Origin: a virus
Reading direction: 5' to 3' (one strand)
Virus record (IMG/VR): IMGVR_UViG_3300042261_000078
Coordinates: 1-37,447 of that record
Length of the DNA stretch: 37,447 bases
In this document: positions 1-7,322 of the stretch, in pieces
Layout of the letters: each line of letters starts with the position of its first letter
How positions within the stretch are numbered: the first letter of the stretch is position 1
Translations under genes and position numbers: made by a program
Notes under the pieces: model-generated
The model's input: only the letters and a program-made list of their open reading frames with translations
Database searches by the model: none
Told to the model about the DNA's origin: nothing

Positions 1-128
1 ATCAGTTTTGCGCCTTTTTTAAGCGCCAATTTAACTGGGCCACCACGTTTAGATACAACATTCTCTGGAAGGCGATTAAGCGTATCCATTAACTCATCTA
101 AACCGCTGAAGTTTAATGTTGTTTTCAT
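1..128 (-). CDS. HK97 gp10-like neck/tail protein, N-terminal fragment cut by the window edge
   Basis: The minus-strand frame opens with an ATG at 126-128 and runs off the left edge. The roughly 42 visible residues begin MKTTLNFSGLDEL and closely match the start of the complete gp10-like gene at 36244-36756. The ATG overlaps the stop of the methyltransferase as ATGA, exactly as in the right-hand copy. HK97 gp10-family proteins act at the head-tail junction or tail completion stage. This fragment belongs to the diverged copy of the contig end, so it may not be a separate second gene. Confidence 0.85.
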   Translation of the reverse strand, partial: MKTTLNFSGLDELMDTLNRLPENVVSKRGGPVKLALKKGAKL

Positions 129-745
129 TCTATTCGCCTAAAGACATAGGTAGAGATTGCCTCTCGACCAAGTTCTGTTTCCATATTGTTCTTTTCGACC
201 AAAATGAAACCAAGTTGCCTAAACCATTTAGAAAGACCTAAATCAGACCAATACCAAATATGTTCGCCTGGACGGTAATGCTTGCTTTTCGTTATGGTAT
301 TCGGATTGTCGAATATAGGCAATGAGACAAAAACGTATTGCTTTACTTTGTTAATAAGAGCTTCAGGGCATGGTATATGCTCAAGACTATCCCAACAACT
401 AATAGCGTCAACATCACCGGCATAAGGATCACAAAAGCGATCAGTCTCCATAAGCCAATTGATAGCGTTCGCGTTAACATCAAATCCAAAACCTCTAGCA
501 CCCATAGCATCAACAAACTTGCCGCCGCCAATGCCAATGTCAATAATGCTGCCACTGTAGTAGAAATCAACAAGTTCTTTTCTCGCTGCGGTTAATGCGT
601 CACCAAGTTCTGTATTGTCGTATCCAAGATACTTTTCCCAGTAATCATGCTCATAGCAAATCGGCTCTCGCGGATGAAAGCCAATTCCATTTTCAGGACA
701 CCAAATTAGGGAATCCTCCCAGCCATTCGGTAAACTTTTTTGCAT
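125..745 (-). CDS. SAM-dependent methyltransferase (class I fold), copy 1
   Basis: The 206-residue protein is taken from the ATG at 743-745, which has AAGGA about 10-13 bases upstream, not from the longer open frame. The segment IIDIGIGGGKF (about residues 68-78) is the glycine-rich SAM-binding motif I, followed by GFDVN, an acidic motif II position. CWDSLEHIP resembles the motif IV region of type 11/12 methyltransferases. The substrate is not evident. The start lies inside the end of the upstream glycosyltransferase gene (53-base overlap) and the stop overlaps the gp10 start as ATGA, so all three are translationally linked. With the glycosyltransferase it may modify a sugar or surface molecule; that role is inferred. 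A second copy, 90% identical in protein, lies at 36753-37373. Confidence 0.75.
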   Translation of the reverse strand: MQKSLPNGWEDSLIWCPENGIGFHPREPICYEHDYWEKYLGYDNTELGDALTAARKELVDFYYSGSIIDIGIGGGKFVDAMGARGFGFDVNANAINWLMETDRFCDPYAGDVDAISCWDSLEHIPCPEALINKVKQYVFVSLPIFDNPNTITKSKHYRPGEHIWYWSDLGLSKWFRQLGFILVEKNNMETELGREAISTYVFRRIE

Positions 746-1568
746 GATCCTTGATTTCCTTTTTGCAGTTATGTTGGCCGTCACGACAACGACAGAAATT
801 ATCTGGAATAGCATAACCTACTTTGCTTAAATCCATACGACCAGCATCAAATAGATTATCTGGTGCATTATAAGCACCAAAGCCGCCAAATACGAACCAT
901 GCTGGCACTTTATAAGCAATTGCCGCTGGCGTAAGCCAACCGATACCGCCGACTACCATTTGCGAGTGCTGAACTAAACCTAGAAGTTCCTTGATGTTCA
1001 ATTCGCCTTTATGGAATCGTTTAGTTGCTGTAGGTAATGGATCAAGCGCCCATTCAGCGCCATCTTCAAGATCGGCCACAGAAATAACATCAAATCCATT
1101 GTCTAGCAAGATTTGAGCGCACTCAGCCAAATATTCCGGCTTTGGATTGCGGCTAGCAGCTATCCATTCTTTTCGCACAGTTGCCGGTCTAATCACCGCA
1201 TATTTTGCGGTGTTTATGCCTTTTAATCTCCGTATAGGCAATTCAAAATCTGGCAAATCAAATGTTGATGAGTCGATATTGAACCGTTCTCTCATCCCAC
1301 GCATTATTCCATTGCTGGAATAGCTGATTTGAATTGAGTTCCCATAGTAAGGCTTAGACCAAAGACTTTTATCTGCAGCAGCAGCGTTTTTGGCCTGTGT
1401 ACGAAGCCTTGTATGCGGCTTGACCATGCTTAAATTAGATAAATCTGCATATAACTCAGGCCACGGCGTTTCAAGTATGACCGGCGTAGATTTAACTAAA
1501 GACTTAATAAAGGCTCGTTGATAAATATTATCGCCAAGCCCTTGCATACCACGAATAGCAATTGTCAT
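693..1568 (-). CDS. Glycosyltransferase family 9-like (heptosyltransferase-like) protein
   Basis: The 291-residue protein starts MTIAIRGMQGLGDNIYQ at the ATG at 1566-1568. That ATG overlaps the end of the head-tail adaptor gene as ATGA, so I prefer it to a longer reading. The N-terminal GMQGLGDNIYQRAF matches the glycine-rich first motif of GT9/ADP-heptose transferases. A late segment, SQMVVGGIGWLTPAAIAYKV (near residue 210), resembles the donor-binding motif (D/G-G-x-x-H-x-A) of that family, but with Trp-Leu where His is common. The C-terminus has CRCRDGQHNCKKEI, a possible metal or disulfide cluster. It is unusual in a head-neck operon and sits directly before a methyltransferase. It may decorate virions or host polysaccharide; the substrate is unknown. 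Confidence 0.65.
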   Translation of the reverse strand: MTIAIRGMQGLGDNIYQRAFIKSLVKSTPVILETPWPELYADLSNLSMVKPHTRLRTQAKNAAAADKSLWSKPYYGNSIQISYSSNGIMRGMRERFNIDSSTFDLPDFELPIRRLKGINTAKYAVIRPATVRKEWIAASRNPKPEYLAECAQILLDNGFDVISVADLEDGAEWALDPLPTATKRFHKGELNIKELLGLVQHSQMVVGGIGWLTPAAIAYKVPAWFVFGGFGAYNAPDNLFDAGRMDLSKVGYAIPDNFCRCRDGQHNCKKEIKDHAKKFTEWLGGFPNLVS

Positions 1569-1921
1569 TGGCCGTCCGATACACCTGCCTTGCACTTCAG
1601 ACGATATTCTTGCCTTGCCGTTATATCCGTTTCTATGGACACGATGTTGAATACTTTTGTATCCCATAGAACACGCATTTTCTGGGTTAGACCTGGAAAC
1701 CAGCGCATATTGATACGCGCATCAATTTCGCCTTGAGTAGCGCCTGATTGGATAAATTCACGGCCAGCGCCAGTTAGCACTTCAGCAGGAACGGCATCAA
1801 GAATAGTGCCATCTTCAAGAATTGCAGTTTCCCACTCATAACTAACTGCGCCAGTTGTCGTATCTTGAACTTCGTTTAGTTCTTGAATGGTAATACGATG
1901 ACGTAAGCGATATGCAAGCAT
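1565..1921 (-). CDS. Head-tail adaptor protein (SPP1 gp16/HK97 gp9-type)
   Basis: The 118-residue protein begins MLAYRLRHRITIQELNEVQD and contains SYEWETAILEDGTILDAVPA, both typical of the Phage_H_T_join family (lambda FII/SPP1 gp16 type), which closes the head connector and presents the tail docking surface. Its size is normal for the family. It follows the gp6-like connector with no spacing (stop of connector at 1922) and overlaps the glycosyltransferase start by four bases. Operon position between connector and gp10 matches HK97-type phages. Confidence 0.8.
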   Translation of the reverse strand: MLAYRLRHRITIQELNEVQDTTTGAVSYEWETAILEDGTILDAVPAEVLTGAGREFIQSGATQGEIDARINMRWFPGLTQKMRVLWDTKVFNIVSIETDITARQEYRLKCKAGVSDGQ

Positions 1922-2203
1922 TTAGACACCCATTTCGACACGATATGGCATTAGTTTGCCTTCAGCAGCAGCGCGTAGTTTAGGAATATCATCAGGAGAT
2001 GCTTCATAGTTTGACTGCAGCAGAAGCAATGCGCCAATAAAGATAGAAAATGGCAACTCTGACCATTCATCAAGACTTGCGACATTGAGAAAACGAGCCG
2101 CCTCATCTTCAGCGGCATCAAGCAGATTCTGCAGCTTATCGTCGTCAGAACTGTGAATTACATCAAGAAATGCTTTGGCATCAGCCAGCAAAATTACGCT
2201 CAT
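1922..2203 (-). CDS. Head-tail connector protein (HK97 gp6-like)
   Basis: The 93-residue protein is read from ATG at 2201-2203 (MSVILLADAKAFLDVIH). That start has GGAGGA six bases upstream and overlaps the stop of the preceding gene as ATGA, so the six-codon longer reading (2221) is less likely. The pattern of an N-terminal LLADAKAFLDV helix, then DDKLQNLLDAAEDEAARFLN and a hydrophobic helix FIGALLLLQSNYE, is that of the gp6-like connector family that forms a ring under the portal. Confidence 0.8.
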   Translation of the reverse strand: MSVILLADAKAFLDVIHSSDDDKLQNLLDAAEDEAARFLNVASLDEWSELPFSIFIGALLLLQSNYEASPDDIPKLRAAAEGKLMPYRVEMGV

Positions 2204-2805
2204 ACTCGTTCCTCCCACCATCCAGAAAATACAACTGTAGCAGTTGTATTGCCTGTATTGGTGATTACATAATAATAAGTACCTGGACCAACGCCTCGTT
2301 CGCTATCAGTGCCACCAACGCTTGCCTGTTTATTTCCAGCAGTTACTCGAATCAAATCAATCAAAGTGCCGCCAGTATGACCACCATCATAATCCATTGT
2401 GACTTGGCTAGTAATAACTGGAGCCGTTGTCATTGTATTCTTGCGAATTACTGGCATTGCTGTCCATGGGCCAGCAGCAGTGCCACCAGCTTTTAACTGA
2501 ATTTCAATTGATGAATCTTCAGTTTCAAATGATGTTTCATATAAAACAATATTTACGCCAACAGTAGCGCGAACTGCGACTGAAGCGCCAGATGCAATAC
2601 TTAATTTTTGAAATGTCCGGAATTGTTTGCCAGACCAAAAGTTAGTCTGACCAATATCAACGCGCAACCGTGAATAAGCACCATCGCTATCAGTCATTAG
2701 CTTTGCTGGAGGATAAGCCTCTACGCGCTCTGCATGAGTGCCATCGCCGCGATCTACAAGCAGCTTAAATAGATTCTGCCAAAACGGCCATTTCACATTG
2801 CTCAT
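2200..2805 (-). CDS. Virion-associated protein of unknown function
   Basis: The 201-residue protein is read from the ATG at 2803-2805 (MSNVKWPFWQNLFKLL), which overlaps the stop of the preceding DUF115-like gene as ATGA. It is rich in beta-type segments, Thr, Gly and Val, for example VGVNIVLYETSFETEDSSIEIQ and GPGTYYYVITNTGNTTATVV, and ends WWEERV. No Cys and no membrane segment are seen. I recognise no family. The position among connector genes and the beta-rich composition suggest a head decoration or neck accessory protein, which is inference only. Confidence 0.75.
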   Translation of the reverse strand: MSNVKWPFWQNLFKLLVDRGDGTHAERVEAYPPAKLMTDSDGAYSRLRVDIGQTNFWSGKQFRTFQKLSIASGASVAVRATVGVNIVLYETSFETEDSSIEIQLKAGGTAAGPWTAMPVIRKNTMTTAPVITSQVTMDYDGGHTGGTLIDLIRVTAGNKQASVGGTDSERGVGPGTYYYVITNTGNTTATVVFSGWWEERV

Positions 2806-3407
2806 AACAGGCTTTCCAATGATTGACGCGGGAAGCAAGTCAACGCAGTTTCCCTAGACGCATTGATTATATCAATATGGCTGAAGTCCTGCGCTAATTG
2901 CTTAAATTTATCAATCCATTGCTTTGTCATGCCAGCGTTGCCCAAATGATTAGGGTGATCGCCATGCCAATGACTCCTGCCATTAGTATGGCCGCAATCA
3001 AACCCGATGAGGATGATACGCGATGCTTCAGCTTGCGCTGCCAATGAAATGCAACCGGCTCCTGAGTTTCCATATGTATTCATATCCTTAACTTGCGTTA
3101 CGTTATACGATGGATTTTGCGTATTTTTGCTATATCGCTCGCCTTTGAATGTTATATATACATCATGTATATACGTTTTCCACCAATCACGATCTATCGC
3201 AAATAACGCATCAGCCCATGGAGCCGCTTTGTAGCTTGTATTTGCTACGATGACTGCTTTGGCTTGCGACCCTTCTTTTTCGCGCCAAGTTCTGATTCGC
3301 TCACAGTCATCTGCGGTAAGGCTGGGGCCACTGGCAATGCAGACAACGGTTCCGTTACGCCAGCGCCCAGTGAGGGGCGGTCTTGCATAACCTTTGTCTG
3401 ATAGCAC
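2802..3407 (-). CDS. DUF115/MptE-like Rossmann-type protein
   Basis: The 201-residue protein is read from GTG at 3405-3407, with AGAAGG eight bases upstream. TVVCIASGPSLTADDCE near residues 20-36 is the glycine/serine phosphate-binding loop typical of DUF115 (MptE-like, motility accessory factor) proteins. ADALFAIDRDWW and IILIGFDCGHTNGRSHWHGDHP are further conserved blocks of phage members. The family includes enzymes acting on pterin or nucleotide-sugar substrates; the substrate here is unknown. The first 54 codons overlap the upstream 95-residue gene in another frame. With the glycosyltransferase and methyltransferase downstream it may form a modification set inside the head operon. Confidence 0.7.
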   Translation of the reverse strand: MLSDKGYARPPLTGRWRNGTVVCIASGPSLTADDCERIRTWREKEGSQAKAVIVANTSYKAAPWADALFAIDRDWWKTYIHDVYITFKGERYSKNTQNPSYNVTQVKDMNTYGNSGAGCISLAAQAEASRIILIGFDCGHTNGRSHWHGDHPNHLGNAGMTKQWIDKFKQLAQDFSHIDIINASRETALTCFPRQSLESLL

Positions 3408-3532
3408 ATTGCTAGACCTTCTTTGATGTAAAAGTTTGCTTTTTGAGCAGATACATCAACAACATCGCCTTCATTAAGACGGCCATGAACATCGTCAAAC
3501 ACAGGTTTGCGAGTAGTGATGGTAATTTTCAT
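3245..3532 (-). CDS. Small conserved head-operon protein with a basic C-terminal tail
   Basis: The 95-residue protein begins MKITITTRKPVFDDVHGRLNEGD and has a hydrophobic centre (VVDVSAQKANFYIKEGLAMCY), followed by a low-complexity Pro/Ala/Ser linker and the basic end KKKGRKPKQSS. Small proteins with a compact N-terminal domain and a KKK-R-K tail are common after the capsid gene in siphophages; function unknown. It starts at an ATG overlapping the stop of the HNH gene (ATGA) and has no clear ribosome binding site of its own, so translation probably depends on the HNH reading frame. Its 3' half overlaps the DUF115-like gene by 163 bases. Confidence 0.65.
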   Translation of the reverse strand: MKITITTRKPVFDDVHGRLNEGDVVDVSAQKANFYIKEGLAMCYQTKVMQDRPSLGAGVTEPLSALPVAPALPQMTVSESELGAKKKGRKPKQSS

Positions 3533-4209
3533 AGTTGGAAATCCAATTTGTCAGATTTGCGTAAATTATCAGCAGCCCAAAGCGGTTGCAGATTTGTATA
3601 GTGATTCAAGCGTATCACATCTTCTTCAGTTTTCGCTGTAGCAAGCGGAATGATATGGTCAATGTGCCATTCAGAGCGATTTTCCCATGACATGCCTGGT
3701 TGGAATTTAGATTCAAGATAAAATTTCAGTTCTTTAAATGTGCAGCCAATAATATTTTTTGTCAAAATGCTTTTCTTTAGACCAATTCCTTTCATTGCAA
3801 GCCTTGTCCTATGTGACAGCAATGATTTTATTTTATACAAAACATCAGTTTTTCTGCGATAAGCATCACGCAAAACGCTTTTTTCATAATATTTTTTTCT
3901 GTTTATAGACCATTGTTTTTCTTGATTTGCTTTTACTTTGTCTTGGTTATTTTTTGCCCATTCTCTATCTCTTTTTCGTATTGCTTCTATGTTATCAAGC
4001 CTATACTTTCGTTTTTTTTCAAGCAAAATTTCTCTGTTGTCTAAATTATAATTTTTTAGATATTTGCTAATTTTTTCTTTATTTAATTCACGATATGCTT
4101 TATCGCAAATCTTGCATTTTGTCTGTAACCCATCTTTTCTATTTGATGATTTTGCAAAGTAAGATACATCTTTTTCTTCATTGCATTTTTTACAAAGTTT
4201 TGTTTTCAT
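3529..4209 (-). CDS. HNH homing endonuclease inserted in the head operon
   Basis: The 226-residue protein is read from ATG at 4207-4209 (MKTKLCKKCNEEKDVSYF), with AAGGAG seven bases upstream. Zinc-finger-like CKKCNEEKDVSYFAKS..CKICDKAY at the N-terminus is followed by a long Lys/Asn-rich helical middle. The C-terminus has WHIDHIIPLATAKTEEDV and LNHYTNLQPLWAADNLRKSDK, the HNH nuclease core (H-x-D-H-I-x-P and N-L-x-P-L). The coding sequence is markedly richer in A+T than the flanking capsid and portal genes, as expected for a recently acquired mobile endonuclease. It lies just after the capsid terminator and overlaps the next gene by four bases. Confidence 0.85.
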   Translation of the reverse strand: MKTKLCKKCNEEKDVSYFAKSSNRKDGLQTKCKICDKAYRELNKEKISKYLKNYNLDNREILLEKKRKYRLDNIEAIRKRDREWAKNNQDKVKANQEKQWSINRKKYYEKSVLRDAYRRKTDVLYKIKSLLSHRTRLAMKGIGLKKSILTKNIIGCTFKELKFYLESKFQPGMSWENRSEWHIDHIIPLATAKTEEDVIRLNHYTNLQPLWAADNLRKSDKLDFQL

Positions 4210-4252
4210 TGCAATCTCCTTTTGCATATTTTACACGATTTATGCTTGATTG

Positions 4253-4283
4253 CAAATAAAAACACCACCCCGAAGGGTGGTGT
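4253..4283 (-). terminator. Rho-independent terminator after the major capsid gene
   Basis: On the minus strand a perfect 9-bp stem (ACACCACCC / GGGTGGTGT, plus-strand positions 4262-4270 and 4275-4283) encloses a TTCG tetraloop and is followed by TTTTATTT. It lies about 24 bases after the capsid stop. It should make capsid mRNA the most abundant late message and limit expression of the downstream HNH and neck genes, unless readthrough or antitermination occurs. Confidence 0.9.
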
Positions 4284-4306
4284 CCAAGTCTTTGATTCAA
4301 AAGACC

Positions 4307-5449
4307 TTATGCCGTAATATCGCCATACAAAATGGCGCTTGGCTTCTCGACTGCTAGGGCAAGTCGTTCCTCGGCTCTCAATGTTACAACATTGTTGGTG
4401 AAGTCTGCGTTAACGTAACCCATCTCAACAGTTGCACCTTGACGGTTGTAAACAACAGCAGCTTGGTCAAATGCGCCAATAGCGAACTTGCCTTGCGTCA
4501 TGTTGTTCGACAGAACGATACGAACGCCGAATGGGTTGGCGCTAGCCATCGTGCCAGGAACGCCATTCAGGTACATACCGTAGTTACCAGCAGAATACTG
4601 CTCACGAGTGCGCTCTGCAGCGCCCCAATCAGCAGGGTTTACGATAACTGCGTCAGGCATATAACCCTTGGCCCACAGAGCATACTTAGCGCGGTTGATG
4701 CTATCAAACAGCAGGTCGTCGCTAGTTGCGGTGTAAGCAGTGTAGTTGCCGCTGTCGGTGATACCAGACAGGTTAGGCGAAGTGCCATTGCCGTTCAGCA
4801 GTTGAGCGTCAATGCGCTGTGCCAGACCATCGCGGAGGCGAGTGTCGATGTACGACATAACAGCAGGAGCGTCAGCCAGAAGTTGATTGGTCACTTTGAT
4901 GAAGTGAGCAACGGTTTGGATGGTGACGTTGTACTGTTCCATCGTCAGAGCAGACTCAGGCTTTGCAGCACCTTGCGATACTTCAGCAGCGTTGTTGGTC
5001 CAGCCAGCTTCGCGCAGCGAGTAAACAGCGTTCGACGAAACAGGAACCGAGCGCAGCAGTTGGCGAATCGTCAGTGGCTTGAAGTCGCCGCCGATGATTG
5101 CTTGGTTCTGTTGTGGGAACACAGTGGTCGAACCCGACGAAACGGTATTCTTCAGTTCCAGACGAGCGATTTGACGATCACCAGCAACCAGTTGCTTGAA
5201 CTGTTCCGACTTGATGAACTCAGCACCAGCAGACTGTTCAACTGCAGGAGCAGCAGCAGCCTTCATGCCTTCCATCTTCTGAGTCAGTTCAGTGATGGTC
5301 GATTCAAATTTTTCCGACAGAGCCTTAACTTCAGCTTTAGCTTCGTTAGAAGCCGAGCCAGCTACAGCCAGTTCGCTTTCGTACTTCTGAATAGCAGAAT
5401 CAATCGACTTTTGGTGGGCTTCGAGAGCCGACTTAATTTCAAGTTCCAT
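4307..5449 (-). CDS. Major capsid protein, HK97 fold
   Basis: The 380-residue protein starts at ATG 5449 with AAGGAG six bases upstream. Residues 1 to about 80 are a charged coiled-coil region (MELEIKSALEAHQKSIDSAIQKYE...), the scaffolding delta domain removed by the prohead protease in this family. AEFIKSEQFKQLVAGD then leads into the mature capsid region, with SSNAVYSLREAGWTNNAAEVSQGAAKPES and QRIDAQLLNGNGTSPNLSGI, both typical of Phage_capsid (PF05065). The gene lies directly after the protease gene and is followed by a strong terminator. Confidence 0.95.
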   Translation of the reverse strand: MELEIKSALEAHQKSIDSAIQKYESELAVAGSASNEAKAEVKALSEKFESTITELTQKMEGMKAAAAPAVEQSAGAEFIKSEQFKQLVAGDRQIARLELKNTVSSGSTTVFPQQNQAIIGGDFKPLTIRQLLRSVPVSSNAVYSLREAGWTNNAAEVSQGAAKPESALTMEQYNVTIQTVAHFIKVTNQLLADAPAVMSYIDTRLRDGLAQRIDAQLLNGNGTSPNLSGITDSGNYTAYTATSDDLLFDSINRAKYALWAKGYMPDAVIVNPADWGAAERTREQYSAGNYGMYLNGVPGTMASANPFGVRIVLSNNMTQGKFAIGAFDQAAVVYNRQGATVEMGYVNADFTNNVVTLRAEERLALAVEKPSAILYGDITA

Positions 5450-5459
5450 AATGAACTCC

Positions 5460-6110
5460 TTATTTAGTGAGGGATTTGCTCATAGCAAGAATTGCTTGTG
5501 CAAGTTCGTTGGTTTGCTTACGTTCTTGTTCCAGTTCCCCTCGAACAACGGATTTCATACGATTAACCAACATAACCGCATTTTCCTTGGCGAAACCTGA
5601 TTCCCTCACGAATCGCTCAATATCTCGTACTGTTTGCAACTCATCAATGGCAGATTTAATATCGCCAATCTGAGCAGCCAAATCTGCTGGAGATTCTACA
5701 ACAGAAATCTCAACAAGATCAATTTCATGCAAATCTAAACCGCCAGTTTCATTTGGAAAGCCTTTGTTGACGCGATAGCCAATAGACATACCAGAAACAG
5801 CGCCATGTTTTAGCGAAGCATAAACATCTTCTGCTTTGCTATGTCCAGGTGTTAATTCGCCTTCAACCCAAAGACCTTTATCAGTCTCACGAATGTCTAG
5901 CCATTTACCAATGACTTCGCCAAAGTGATTCCATCGCATTTGAACTGGTCGCTTACGCATTTCAAGCGTTGCTTTATATGCACCAGGCATAACGGTATCG
6001 CCATAAGCATCAACACCGCCAAACATAGAGGCATAACCACTAAAGAATCCGCGACGAGCATCTTCAAATTTAACTTCTACCTGACTTAAATCAATAAGTT
6101 TATGCTGCAT
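5460..6110 (-). CDS. Prohead maturation protease (HK97 gp4-like, peptidase family U35)
   Basis: The 216-residue protein begins MQHKLIDLSQVEVKFEDARRG and contains FSGYASMFGGVDAYGDTVMPGAY. RWNHFGEVIGKW carries the family's candidate catalytic His, and HGAVSGMSIGYRV carries the catalytic Ser. LVEISVVESPA is the usual strand after the active site. It cleaves the capsid delta domain during head maturation. The C-terminal third is charged and helical, a possible scaffolding part. The start has AAGGAG upstream, and the portal stop lies just before it. Confidence 0.92.
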   Translation of the reverse strand: MQHKLIDLSQVEVKFEDARRGFFSGYASMFGGVDAYGDTVMPGAYKATLEMRKRPVQMRWNHFGEVIGKWLDIRETDKGLWVEGELTPGHSKAEDVYASLKHGAVSGMSIGYRVNKGFPNETGGLDLHEIDLVEISVVESPADLAAQIGDIKSAIDELQTVRDIERFVRESGFAKENAVMLVNRMKSVVRGELEQERKQTNELAQAILAMSKSLTK

Positions 6111-6112
6111 AT

Positions 6113-7321
6113 TTATACTCCTTGCGCTTGATTATTAGCGCCGAGCGTGTTAATTGGAGCCATATTTACTTGAGATAGTAGCATATCTCCACCTTCAACA
6201 ATCGGCAAACCCTCTATTTTACGAACTTCATTAGGAGTCATAATCGTTCCAGCAACTGCAGTTCGATATGCTTCAAGGCGAGATTTGAAGTCTGAACGCA
6301 GCAGACCTTCAAAATCAAACTCAAATTCGTACTCTCTTGATTCTTGCTCTGTAAATAAATTGCAAGATACAGAGTTTTCAATGCGCTCAAGGTATGGACG
6401 CAGATTCAGCTTGTAAAAACCGCTTACAAGTTGCTCAATGCCAGAACCCCACGATGTAGAACCGGAAGTGTCATTAACAAGTACGGATGGCACACCAAAC
6501 CAGCGGCAAATTTCTTCAATCTGGAATTTGCGGCTTGAAAGCAGTTCAATATCTTGTGGCGACATTGAAATCGGATCGAATTTCATGCCGTTTTCCAAAA
6601 CAAGCAGTCGTTCGCTTGTTCCAGTTGTCAATGTGCTGAAGTTTGCACGAACTGCGTCACGCTGCTCTGGTGTTAGCAAACGATCCAGGCTTAAAACACC
6701 ACTGCGTTTGCCGCCATTTGTATAAATCTTAGTTGTTGCCTTCTCTGTGGCCTGTGCAATGCCGATCATATTGCGGCCAAATGCCAATGGTGACTTGCCG
6801 ATAATGCCGTTGCCATATAGCTTAATGTGCCAAATCGACTCTGCAGCATATACTTCGATGCCACCATCAGACATATACTGGTACACAACAGAACCATCTT
6901 GAAGTAGTGCCGGTTCAACTTGTCCTGACATTAGAGGCATTAGTGAGCGAATTTCACCGCCAACTCGTGCAATTTTGAAATATGCGTTGCCATGAAGCGC
7001 CAAATTCAGCATCAAAGTCTCAAAAAACTCTACTTTTGTCTGATATTTGTTAGGTTTGCGGTTCATTAAACGCGAAAGCCAAAATGAATCATCACGAACA
7101 CGACCAGTTGGAGTCTTTTTATAGACTGCGACAGGCAAACTTGCAACTGTTTCGGCTAGTAGCTTAACGCAAGCCCAAACAGCGCTGACTTGCATTGCAG
7201 TATCTTCAGTTACATTAACTGCTGCGGCTTCCTCGTAAGTTGCCGGACCGGCAATCTGTAAACCTTCATTTCGCTGCGTAGAGCCACCAAACCACGACCA
7301 GACTGAGCGCCAAAATTCCAT
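6113..7321 (-). CDS. Portal protein, HK97 family
   Basis: The 402-residue protein begins MEFWRSVWSWFGGSTQRNEG and carries MQVSAVWACVKLLAETVASLPVAVYK, the conserved HK97-family portal start. LNLALHGNAYFKIAR, SMSPQDIELLSSRKFQIEEICRWFGVP and LRSDFKSRLEAYRTAVAGTIMTPNEVRKIEGLP are the remaining signature blocks. Twelve copies form the DNA channel vertex to which terminase docks. It has AGGGG upstream and starts at the large-terminase stop, typical of a head operon. Confidence 0.95.
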   Translation of the reverse strand: MEFWRSVWSWFGGSTQRNEGLQIAGPATYEEAAAVNVTEDTAMQVSAVWACVKLLAETVASLPVAVYKKTPTGRVRDDSFWLSRLMNRKPNKYQTKVEFFETLMLNLALHGNAYFKIARVGGEIRSLMPLMSGQVEPALLQDGSVVYQYMSDGGIEVYAAESIWHIKLYGNGIIGKSPLAFGRNMIGIAQATEKATTKIYTNGGKRSGVLSLDRLLTPEQRDAVRANFSTLTTGTSERLLVLENGMKFDPISMSPQDIELLSSRKFQIEEICRWFGVPSVLVNDTSGSTSWGSGIEQLVSGFYKLNLRPYLERIENSVSCNLFTEQESREYEFEFDFEGLLRSDFKSRLEAYRTAVAGTIMTPNEVRKIEGLPIVEGGDMLLSQVNMAPINTLGANNQAQGV

Positions 7322-7322
7322 A

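Larger units (their letters stand above)
1..819. repeat. Left copy of a diverged 819-bp repeat shared with the right end of the window
   Basis: Base 1 aligns with base 36629 and base 819 with base 37447, with no gaps seen. Scattered substitutions occur throughout. The repeat covers the start of gp10, the whole methyltransferase and the end of the glycosyltransferase gene. Both ends of the repeat coincide with the ends of the window. This is what an assembled circular or permuted genome looks like when its two ends come from different strains. Confidence 0.9.

Noticed and set aside
3245-3532. Programmed -1 frameshift joining the 95-residue protein to the DUF115-like protein at GAAAAAG
   Set aside because: The base before AAAAAG is G, so the X_XXY_YYZ pattern fails. 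The slip would also remove the conserved phosphate-binding loop of the DUF115 protein, which has its own GTG and ribosome binding site.
4439-5467. A 342-residue open frame on the plus strand opposite the capsid gene
   Set aside because: It mirrors the codon use of the well-supported capsid gene, lacks a ribosome binding site and shows no recognisable domain. It is a shadow.
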